Source of the DNA: Actinomycetes bacterium
Lineage (GTDB): Bacteria > Actinomycetota > Actinomycetes > Propionibacteriales > Nocardioidaceae
Assembly (NCBI GenBank): GCA_023396115.1
Contig: JAEWXC010000061.1
Location: forward strand, 1-7,978
Direction of reading: 5' to 3'
DNA length: 7,978 nt
The notes under the pieces are model-generated. The model worked only from the letters and a program-made list of their open reading frames with translations. It had not been told where the DNA came from and did not search any database. Shown one piece after another: positions 1-6,269 of this stretch (positions within the stretch are counted from its first letter, which is position 1; each line of letters begins with the position of its first letter). A program made the position numbers and the translations under genes.

Positions 1-498
1 CTTCTTGGCCGCACCCTTCGCCGCAGCCTTCTTCGCCGGCGCCTTCTTCGCCGCAGCCTTCTTCGCCGGCGCCTTCTTCGCTGCCGCCTTCTTCGCGGGG
101 GCCTTCTTCGCGGGGGCCTTCTTCGTCTCCGCAGCCGCGGCCGCAGGCGCCTTGCGCGGCGCCATCCCGACCGCCTGCGCGGCAGCGGTCATCATCTCCA
201 TGGTCAGCGCCGGCAGTTCCTTGGCCCCGGAGATCACGTTCTTCAGGTCGGCGCCCGGGGTGAACTTGGGCACCGCCTTGGCCGCCGCCTCGATCAGGTC
301 ACCGGTGGACGGATTGCGGACCGTCCGTGCCTCCCGGAACTTCTTCTCGAAGGCACCGAAGCCGGTGATCGCGACCTTCTCGCCGTTCGCGATCTCCCGG
401 GTGATGGTGTCGATCACCGCGTCCAGCGCGTGTGCGGCGGCCCTCCGGTTCCCCTCGAAGCGGGCGGCCAGGGCGTCGATCAGCTGGGTCTTGTTCAC
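1..498 (-). CDS. hupB: HupB-type histone-like DNA-binding protein with Lys/Ala-rich tail (3' end cut by window)
   Basis: Nucleoid-associated HU-family protein that binds and compacts DNA. The frame is open for 166 codons from a GTG and runs off the window edge without a stop. Residues 1-90 are the HU core, starting MNKTQLIDAL, with the ITGFGAF strand (44-50) and the DNA-binding arm motif RNPSTGD (61-67), then VPKFTPGADLK. A linker (about 91-124) leads into a basic tail of KKAPA/KKAAA pentads, the layout of mycobacterial HupB and Streptomyces HupS. The mycobacterial protein has about 214 residues, so some tail is probably missing here. The GTG is chosen because MNK-type starts are standard for HU and because GAGAGG lies 8 nt upstream (minus-strand reading of 507-512). 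The gene is monocistronic as far as seen and divergent from trpB2. The family assignment is very secure; extra roles reported for mycobacterial HupB cannot be judged from sequence. Confidence 0.96.
   Translation of the reverse strand, partial: MNKTQLIDALAARFEGNRRAAAHALDAVIDTITREIANGEKVAITGFGAFEKKFREARTVRNPSTGDLIEAAAKAVPKFTPGADLKNVISGAKELPALTMEMMTAAAQAVGMAPRKAPAAAAAETKKAPAKKAPAKKAAAKKAPAKKAAAKKAPAKKAAAKGAAKK
19..123 (-). repeat. In-frame 15-bp tandem repeat encoding the hupB KKAxA tail
   Basis: Seven consecutive pentapeptides fill residues 126-160 of HupB: KKAPA, KKAPA, KKAAA, KKAPA, KKAAA, KKAPA, KKAAA. Each is 15 bp, and the alternation gives a 30-bp higher period. The DNA units are nearly identical (gcc ttc ttc cores on the plus strand), so this is a true nucleotide tandem repeat as well as a low-complexity basic tail. 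Such tails are known in actinobacterial HU proteins to bind DNA non-specifically and are prone to unit-number change. Confidence 0.93.
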
Positions 499-509
499 GT
501 CTCACACCT

Positions 510-530
510 CTCGTTGCGACGAGCAACGAG
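510..530 (-). promoter_or_regulatory. Hairpin in hupB 5' leader overlapping the ribosome binding site
   Basis: A perfect 8-bp inverted repeat (CTCGTTGC / GCAACGAG, minus-strand reading) with a 5-nt loop lies 12-32 nt upstream of the hupB GTG. The 3' arm supplies the first bases of the GAGAGG ribosome binding site. The predicted hairpin would therefore partly occlude translation initiation. The inverted repeat is seen directly; the regulatory role is inferred. Confidence 0.55.
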
Positions 531-554
531 CCGGTGCCCGTGCCCACGGAGTTC

Positions 555-583
555 ACGCTAGGGACAAGTGGCGCGCGCCACAA
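555..583 (-). promoter_or_regulatory. Candidate hupB promoter with a palindrome beside the -35
   Basis: On the minus strand TTGTGG (578-583) and TAGCGT (555-560) are separated by exactly 17 bp, a reasonable sigma-70-type promoter for a high-GC actinobacterium. It would start transcription near 548 and give a leader of about 50 nt. A perfect 14-bp palindrome, GTGGCGCGCGCCAC (568-581), covers the spacer and part of the -35, and could be an operator. The match is by eye only. Confidence 0.45.
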
Positions 584-748
584 TCGTCGACCCGGCGTGT
601 CCTCCCGCCCGACTGGCGCCGTCTCCGGCGTCCCCGGGCTGAGATTCCGGTCCCCCCAGCGCCCTCGAAAGTGTTGGATGTGGGGGTCACCGCCGCACCG
701 GCGGTTCCTCCTGCCCCTGCCGCACCGGCCGAACCCCTGGAGCTGACC

Positions 749-2107
749 ATGAGCGAGCCCCGCCGCAAGATCCTGCTCGACGAGTCGGAGATGCCGACGC
801 GTTGGTACAACGTCGTCGCCGACCTGCCGACGCCGCCGCCCCCGCCCCTGCACCCCGGCACCCACCAGCCGGTCGGGCCCGACGACCTGGCGCCCCTGTT
901 CCCGCCGGAGCTGATCGCCCAGGAGGTCACCGGCGAGCGCTACGTCGACATCCCCGAGCCGGTGCTGGACGTCTACAAGCAGTACCGTCCGGCGCCGCTG
1001 TACCGGGCCCTGAACCTGGAGAAGAAGCTCGGCACCCCGGCACGGATCTACTACAAGTACGAGGGCGTCTCCCCCGCGGGCTCGCACAAGGTCAACACCT
1101 CCGTGCCGCAGGCGTACTACAACAAGATCAACGGCATCAACCGGCTCACCACCGAGACCGGCGCCGGCCAGTGGGGCACCGCGCTGTCCTACGCGTGCTC
1201 GCTGTTCGACATGGAGTGCGAGGTGTGGCAGGTCGGGGCGTCGTTCGACGGCAAGCCGCAACGCCGCACCCTGATCGAGGTCTTCGGCGGCACGGTGCAC
1301 CGCTCCCCCAGCCGGCTGACCGAGTCGGGCAAGGCGTTCCCCGAGGACCACCCGGGCTCCCTGGGCATCGCGATCTCCGAGGCCGTCGAGCTGGCCGCCC
1401 AGGACCCGGGCGCCAAGTACGCGCTCGGCTCGGTGCTCAACCACGTGCTGCTGCACCAGTCGATCATCGGCGAGGAGACCCTGCTGCAGCTGGCCAAGGC
1501 CGGGGAGACCGGCGCGGACCTGGTCGTCGGCTGCGCCGGCGGCGGCTCGAACTTCGCGGGCATCGCCTTCCCGTTCCTGCGCGAGAAGCTGGCCGGGAAC
1601 CAGTCGCCGCGGATCCTGGCCGTCGAGCCGGCCTCGTGCCCCACGCTTACCCGTGGTGAGTACCGCTACGACTTCGGCGACACCGCCGGGCTGACCCCGC
1701 TGATGAAGATGTACACGCTGGGTCACGACTTCGTGCCCTCGCCGATCCACGCCGGTGGCCTGCGCTACCACGGCATGGCGCCGCTGGTGAGCCACACCGT
1801 GCACGAGGGCCTGATCGAGGCCACCGCGCTGCCGCAACAGGAGTGCTTCGACGCCGCCCTGGAGTTCGCCCGGACCGAGGGCATCGTCCCGGCACCGGAG
1901 TCCAGCCACGCGCTGGCCCAGCTGCGGCGCGAGGCGCTGGCCGCCAAGGAGAGTGGCGAGGAGAAGGTGATCGTGGCGCTGGTCTCGGGCCACGGTCTGC
2001 TCGAACTCGGCGCCTACGACCAGTACCTGGGCGGCCGTCTGGACGACGACCCGCTCTCGGACGAGGACCTGGCCGCCTCGCTGGCCGGGGTCCCGGTCAT
2101 CGGCTGA
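749..2107 (+). CDS. trpB2: TrpB2-type tryptophan synthase beta-like PLP enzyme
   Basis: Fold-type II pyridoxal-phosphate enzyme of 452 residues, predicted to join indole with serine (or, for some TrpB2 enzymes, O-phosphoserine) to make tryptophan in the cytoplasm. It has the TrpB2 N-terminus (RKILLDESEMPTRWYNVVADLP region, residues 5-26). The Schiff-base lysine is K114 in GSHKVN, the catalytic glutamate E136 is in ETGAGQWG, and the cofactor phosphate loop GCAGGGSNFAG spans 261-271. TPLMKMYTLG and HAGGLRYHGM are TrpB2 hallmarks that classical TrpB lacks. The length suits TrpB2 (about 430-455) rather than TrpB1 (about 400). The ATG is preceded by GGAG (739-742) at 6-nt spacing; the same frame stays open further upstream only as antisense of hupB. 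No trpA or other trp gene is adjacent, so a stand-alone or indole-salvage role is plausible. Family certain, physiological role inferred. Confidence 0.95.
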   Translation: MSEPRRKILLDESEMPTRWYNVVADLPTPPPPPLHPGTHQPVGPDDLAPLFPPELIAQEVTGERYVDIPEPVLDVYKQYRPAPLYRALNLEKKLGTPARIYYKYEGVSPAGSHKVNTSVPQAYYNKINGINRLTTETGAGQWGTALSYACSLFDMECEVWQVGASFDGKPQRRTLIEVFGGTVHRSPSRLTESGKAFPEDHPGSLGIAISEAVELAAQDPGAKYALGSVLNHVLLHQSIIGEETLLQLAKAGETGADLVVGCAGGGSNFAGIAFPFLREKLAGNQSPRILAVEPASCPTLTRGEYRYDFGDTAGLTPLMKMYTLGHDFVPSPIHAGGLRYHGMAPLVSHTVHEGLIEATALPQQECFDAALEFARTEGIVPAPESSHALAQLRREALAAKESGEEKVIVALVSGHGLLELGAYDQYLGGRLDDDPLSDEDLAASLAGVPVIG

Positions 2108-2131
2108 CCCCCTCCTCGCCTGACCACGGTC

Positions 2132-2161
2132 GTGGCCCGCACCCTTCGGGGTGCGGGCCAC
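2132..2161 (+). terminator. Terminator hairpin after trpB2
   Basis: A perfect 13-bp stem (GTGGCCCGCACCC / GGGTGCGGGCCAC) closes a TTCG tetraloop, beginning 24 nt past the trpB2 stop. There is no clear T-tract, as is common in actinobacteria. Because it is a perfect palindrome it could also act on transcription arriving from leuD. Confidence 0.85.
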
Positions 2162-2194
2162 AGCGGTAGTACTCCTCGTGGTGCCTTCAGCCGG

Positions 2195-2224
2195 GTACGG
2201 CGGGAGCCTTCCACCCCGCCGTGC
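2195..2224. terminator. Middle hairpin in the trpB2/leuD convergent region
   Basis: The arms ACGGCGGG (2197-2204) and CCCGCCGT (2215-2222) form a perfect 8-bp stem. It extends by a T-G and a G-C pair at the base, and the loop is 10 nt. It lies between the two more obvious terminator hairpins and may be a backup for either strand. No gene is visible around it. Confidence 0.45.
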
Positions 2225-2252
2225 TGCCAAACGAGCGCAGGAGGCGATGCCT

Positions 2253-2298
2253 CCCACACGAGGGGCAGTTCGGATCTCTCGGAACTACCCCTCGTGGG
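2253..2298 (-). terminator. Terminator hairpin after leuCD
   Basis: Long imperfect inverted repeat starting 12 nt past the leuD stop. The arms are 2282-2298 and 2253-2271, with one 2-nt bulge and a 10-nt loop. The only mismatch is a G-U pair when read as minus-strand RNA but a C-A mismatch on the plus strand, so it folds better on the leuD transcript. No strong T-tract follows. Confidence 0.75.
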
Positions 2299-2310
2299 CG
2301 GTGCGTCGAA

Positions 2311-2904
2311 TCAGGCGGTCTGGGTAACCGGCTTGAAGCTCGGACGCTGCGCCTCGTAGGCGGCAATGTCGGCCTCGTTGCTCAGGGTGATCCCGATGTC
2401 GTCGAGACCCTCGAGCAGACGCCAGCGGGTGTAGTCGTCGATCTGGAACGGCGCGGTGATCTCGCCGGCGGTGACGGTCTTGGCCTCCAGGTCCACGGTG
2501 ACCTCGGCGCCCGGGTTCTCCTCCAGCCAGGTCTGGATGGCCAGCACGGCGGCCTCGTCGACCTGGGCGGCGAGCAGCCCGGCGTTGCCGGAGTTGCCGC
2601 GGAAGATGTCGGCGAAGCGGGCCGAGATGACGACCTTGAAGCCGTAGTTCTGCAGTGCCCAGACGGCGTGCTCACGGCTCGAGCCGGTACCGAAGTCGGG
2701 GCCGGCGACCAGCACGGAGCCGGCTTTGTAGGCGTCCTGGTTGAGCACGAACTCGGGGTCGTTGCGCCAGGCGGCGAAGAGCCCGTCCTCGAAGCCCGAG
2801 CGGGTGACCCGCTTGAGGTAGACGGCCGGGATGATCTGGTCGGTGTCGACGTTGCTGCGGCGCATCGGCACGCCGACGCCGGTGTGCGAGCTGAACTTCT
2901 CCAT
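2311..2904 (-). CDS. leuD: 3-isopropylmalate dehydratase small subunit
   Basis: Small (swivel-domain) subunit of isopropylmalate isomerase, which with LeuC converts 2-isopropylmalate to 3-isopropylmalate in leucine synthesis. The 197 residues are the normal bacterial length. Recognisable motifs are DTDQIIPAVYLKR near the N-terminus, the active-site loop GPDFGTGSSREHAVWAL in the middle, FADIFRGNSGNAGLL, and ITLSNEADIAAYE near the C-terminus. The start MEKFSSHTGVGVPMRRSNVDTDQ is preceded by AAGGAA (2913-2918, minus-strand reading) at 8-nt spacing. It lies 29 bp after leuC and is surely co-transcribed with it, under the same regulator. Confidence 0.97.
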   Translation of the reverse strand: MEKFSSHTGVGVPMRRSNVDTDQIIPAVYLKRVTRSGFEDGLFAAWRNDPEFVLNQDAYKAGSVLVAGPDFGTGSSREHAVWALQNYGFKVVISARFADIFRGNSGNAGLLAAQVDEAAVLAIQTWLEENPGAEVTVDLEAKTVTAGEITAPFQIDDYTRWRLLEGLDDIGITLSNEADIAAYEAQRPSFKPVTQTA

Positions 2905-2933
2905 GTCGGTGTTTCCTTGTCTCTGCGCGGCGG

Positions 2934-4346
<1,413 letters not shown>

Positions 4347-4362
4347 CACGTGCTCCTCACTT

Positions 4363-4381
4363 CCGCGGCTGCCTGCCGCGG
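4363..4381 (-). promoter_or_regulatory. Small GC hairpin just upstream of the leuC ribosome binding site
   Basis: A perfect 7-bp stem (CCGCGGC / GCCGCGG, minus-strand reading) with loop AGGCA sits 4 nt upstream of the leuC GAGGAG. I see no leucine-rich leader peptide or terminator/antiterminator pair, so this is not a classical attenuator. It may stabilise the leader or have no function. Confidence 0.3.
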
Positions 4382-4432
4382 CATCGAACGTCTTGGCCGA
4401 CCAGGTCGTGGCCGGCAATCTGAGGCTACCGC

Positions 4433-4467
4433 TTGCATCCCACGGATTGAGACGGCAGTATTGCCAT
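4433..4467 (+). promoter_or_regulatory. Candidate ndgR promoter and overlapping operator palindrome
   Basis: TTGCAT (4433-4438) and CAGTAT (4456-4461) are exactly 17 bp apart. Initiation 7 nt past the -10 falls on the A of the ndgR ATG (4468), and no Shine-Dalgarno sequence precedes it, so the mRNA is probably leaderless. The inverted repeat GGCAGTATTGCC (4454-4465, arms GGCA/TGCC) covers the -10 and is a good candidate autoregulatory NdgR site. The leuC promoter must lie in the same region; a weak TAGCCT -10 reads on the minus strand at 4423-4428, with no convincing -35. Confidence 0.5.
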
Positions 4468-5190
4468 ATGGACAACTCTAGCGGAGTCGGCGTTCTCGAC
4501 AAAGCCGCCCTGGTGCTCACCGCCCTCGAGGCGGGGCCGGCCACCCTGGCCGGGCTGGTGGCCAGTACCGGGCTCGCCCGACCGACCGCCCACCGGCTCG
4601 CCGTCGCGCTCGAGCACCACCGCTTGGTGGCCCGCGACATGCAGGGACGTTTCGTGCTGGGGCCCCGACTCGCCGAGCTCTCGGCCGCCGCGGGTGAGGA
4701 CCGGCTGCTGGCCGCTGCCGGCCCGGTGCTGGCGCGGCTGCGCGACATCACCGGCGAGTCCGCCCAGCTGTGGCGCCGCCAGGGTGACCACCGGGTCTGC
4801 GTGGCTGCGGCCGAGCGTCCCTCGGGTCTGCGCGACACCATCCCGGTCGGCTCGCAGCTGACCATGCGCGCCGGCTCGGCCGCCCAGGTGCTGCTGGCCT
4901 GGGAGGACCCCGAGCGGATGCACCGGGGCCTGCAGAACGCGGCGTTCTCCGCGACCGCGCTCTCCGGGATCCGTCGCCGCGGCTGGGCGCAGAGTGTCGG
5001 CGAGCGTGAGCAGGGTGTCGCCTCGGTCTCCGCGCCGGTCCGGGCGCCGTCGGGCAAGATCATCGCCGCGGTCTCGGTCTCGGGGCCCCTGGAGCGGCTC
5101 TCCCGCCAGCCGGGCCGGATGCACGCCCCCGCCGTCCTGGCTGCGGCCGAACGGCTCAGCGAGTCCCTGCGTCGCGCCGCCGCCGAGTAG
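4468..5190 (+). CDS. ndgR: IclR-family regulator of leucine biosynthesis, NdgR/LtbR type
   Basis: Cytoplasmic DNA-binding regulator of 240 residues. The N-terminal winged helix-turn-helix (about 8-65) includes the recognition region TGLARPTAHRLAVALEHH, followed by DMQGRFVLGPRLAEL. The rest is the IclR effector domain (about 75-235), with ITGESAQLWRRQGD, GSAAQVLLAW and VASVSAPVRAPSGKIIAAVSVSGP. From memory it is nearly collinear with Streptomyces NdgR and close to Corynebacterium LtbR. Both are encoded divergently from leuCD and control it; LtbR also represses leuB and trp genes. The ATG at 4468 gives the conserved MDNSSGVGVLDKAALVL start. No ribosome binding site precedes it, consistent with leaderless translation. 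It probably regulates leuCD and itself through the shared intergenic region. The effector is not deducible from sequence. Confidence 0.95.
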   Translation: MDNSSGVGVLDKAALVLTALEAGPATLAGLVASTGLARPTAHRLAVALEHHRLVARDMQGRFVLGPRLAELSAAAGEDRLLAAAGPVLARLRDITGESAQLWRRQGDHRVCVAAAERPSGLRDTIPVGSQLTMRAGSAAQVLLAWEDPERMHRGLQNAAFSATALSGIRRRGWAQSVGEREQGVASVSAPVRAPSGKIIAAVSVSGPLERLSRQPGRMHAPAVLAAAERLSESLRRAAAE

Positions 5191-5213
5191 GCCCGGCGGA
5201 CCGGCCCGGGATC

Positions 5214-5230
5214 TGAGTGAGCGCACTCAC
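5214..5230. promoter_or_regulatory. Inverted repeat resembling a CRP/GlxR site
   Basis: TGAGTG-AGCG-CACTCA (5214-5229) is a perfect 6-bp inverted repeat. In a shifted register GTGA-N6-TCAC (5217-5230) matches the core of the CRP/GlxR consensus TGTGA-N6-TCACA. It lies between ndgR and the downstream membrane-protein gene, 33 bp before that gene's ATG. It could be an operator for that gene or a short hairpin after ndgR. The match to the consensus core is seen; binding is inferred. Confidence 0.4.
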
Positions 5231-5263
5231 GCGGTTCCCCGCCCCGTGCGGTTGGCTGCACCC

Positions 5264-5770
5264 ATGACCTCCGACGCCACTCCCCACGGTCCCGCCCCCG
5301 AGTCCTCCACCCGCACCCCGAGCCCGCTGCGCATCGCGTGGCGGGCTCTGGTGCGTGCGGTGGTCCTGGTGGCGCTGATGCAGGGCCAGTTCTGGGCCTG
5401 GGGCGCCTTCTACGAGACCCCCGACGCCAACATCGGTGCCGGCCTGATCGCGTTCGCGGTCACCGTCGCGGTGGCCGGACTGTGGGGCCTGCTCGACGGG
5501 GTGCGGCAGCGTTCGATCGGGGCCCCGGTGGCGACCGCCGTGATCGCCGGGGTGCTGTTCGGGGTGGCCAGCACCGCGGTGTCGGCCTCGTTCGAGGGGC
5601 TGGACCTGGACGCCGCCGTGTCCAGCCTGCTCGACGTCGGGTCCTTCCTGGTCGGCCTGGCCGTGGTGCCCGGGGCTCTCGGGGCGGCCGTGGGCGGCGC
5701 GGCGGCCAAGCCGGCCCCGCCGGTGGCGGCGCCCGAGGCGTGGGGTCAGAAGCCGACCGACACCCGCTGA
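5264..5770 (+). CDS. Small predicted integral membrane protein, function unknown
   Basis: I do not recognise this 168-residue protein. It has a polar, proline/serine/threonine-rich N-terminus (1-25) and four likely membrane segments at about 28-50, 57-77, 86-106 and 120-147. The short tail is rich in proline and alanine. Basic residues (RIAWRALVR) precede the first segment and RQR follows the second, so both termini are probably cytoplasmic by the positive-inside rule. There is no signal peptidase site or catalytic motif. The ATG at 5264 is the first in frame after ndgR and gives a complete protein; no clear Shine-Dalgarno sequence precedes it, so the start is the least certain part. Codon use is typical of the window. 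It lies 73 bp after ndgR, with a CRP-like palindrome in the gap, and converges on ogt with 13 bp between stop codons. Confidence 0.8.
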   Translation: MTSDATPHGPAPESSTRTPSPLRIAWRALVRAVVLVALMQGQFWAWGAFYETPDANIGAGLIAFAVTVAVAGLWGLLDGVRQRSIGAPVATAVIAGVLFGVASTAVSASFEGLDLDAAVSSLLDVGSFLVGLAVVPGALGAAVGGAAAKPAPPVAAPEAWGQKPTDTR

Positions 5771-5778
5771 GCGGTGTC
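5759..5778. terminator. Short hairpin at the convergent junction with ogt
   Basis: GACACC and GGTGTC (5759-5764 and 5773-5778) pair perfectly. Two further G-C pairs form beyond a single bulged C, leaving a 3-nt loop. It spans the stop codon of the membrane-protein gene and lies 5 bp from the ogt stop, so it may end transcripts from both sides. It is weaker than the other terminators here. Confidence 0.4.
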
Positions 5779-5783
5779 CGGGG

Positions 5784-6269
5784 TCAGAACAGTGCCTCGG
5801 CCCGCCCCGGCGACTCCAGGTCCAGCAGGATCTGCTTGCGGGCCAGGCCCCCGGCGTACCCCGTGAGCGTGCCGTCCGCCCCGACCACGCGGTGGCAGGG
5901 AATGACGACCGGGATCGGGTTGCGCCCGTTGGCCAGGCCGACCGCCCGCGAGGCCGCATTGGTGCGGCCCAGCCGGTGCGCGATCTCGCCGTAACTGGCC
6001 GTGGCTCCCCACGCGATCTCCCGCAACTGCTCCCACACCTGGTGCTGGAACTCGGTGCCGGCCGGGGCCAGGGGGAGGTCGAACTCCCGGCGCTCCCCGG
6101 CGAAGTACTCCCCCAGCTGGGCGGCGCAGGCGAGCAGGACCGGGTCGTCGTCGACCCGCTCCCCCACCGGCCGGTCGGCGACGAAGGGCGAGAACTCGAT
6201 CGCGGTCAGCGCCGCGTCCTGCGCCACGAGCCTCAGTTCCCCGATCGGGGAGTCGATCACGGTCCACAT
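5784..6269 (-). CDS. ogt: Methylated-DNA-[protein]-cysteine S-methyltransferase
   Basis: Suicide repair enzyme that transfers the alkyl group from O6-alkylguanine (and O4-alkylthymine) in DNA to its own cysteine. It has 161 residues, the size of stand-alone Ogt. The acceptor is C125 in the signature IPCHRVVG, preceded by GLANGRNPIPVV. The helix-turn-helix region ASYGEIAHRLGRTNAASRAVG (91-111) carries R108 at the position of the arginine finger that flips out the base. The ATG overlaps the stop of the upstream ada-alkA gene as TGATG, and GGAG (6277-6280, minus-strand reading) lies 7 nt upstream inside that gene, so the two are translationally coupled. Regulation by the upstream Ada domain is likely. 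Confidence 0.97.
   Translation of the reverse strand: MWTVIDSPIGELRLVAQDAALTAIEFSPFVADRPVGERVDDDPVLLACAAQLGEYFAGERREFDLPLAPAGTEFQHQVWEQLREIAWGATASYGEIAHRLGRTNAASRAVGLANGRNPIPVVIPCHRVVGADGTLTGYAGGLARKQILLDLESPGRAEALF

Noticed and set aside
1..126. CRISPR-like or other non-coding array suggested by the regular repeats at the left edge.
   Set aside because: The units are 15 bp with no spacers and translate in frame as the HupB tail.
689..705. 6-bp inverted repeat ACCGCC/GGCGGT upstream of trpB2, considered as a riboswitch or attenuator.
   Set aside because: Too small, no leader peptide with tryptophan codons, no T-box motif and no terminator; such GC repeats are frequent by chance.
5..748. In-frame extension of trpB2 upstream to position 5, giving a 700-residue protein rich in FFAGAFFAAA.
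   Set aside because: The extension is the antisense of hupB; TrpB2 homologues begin near 749, where a ribosome binding site is present.
299..2257. Long minus-strand open frame across trpB2 and part of hupB.
   Set aside because: Its translation is low-complexity (G, R, Q and V rich), typical of antisense frames in GC-rich DNA; trpB2 and hupB explain the region.
4347..4467. Leucine attenuator or leader peptide upstream of leuC.
   Set aside because: No short open frame with leucine codons and no alternative hairpins on the minus strand; only one small stem beside the ribosome binding site.
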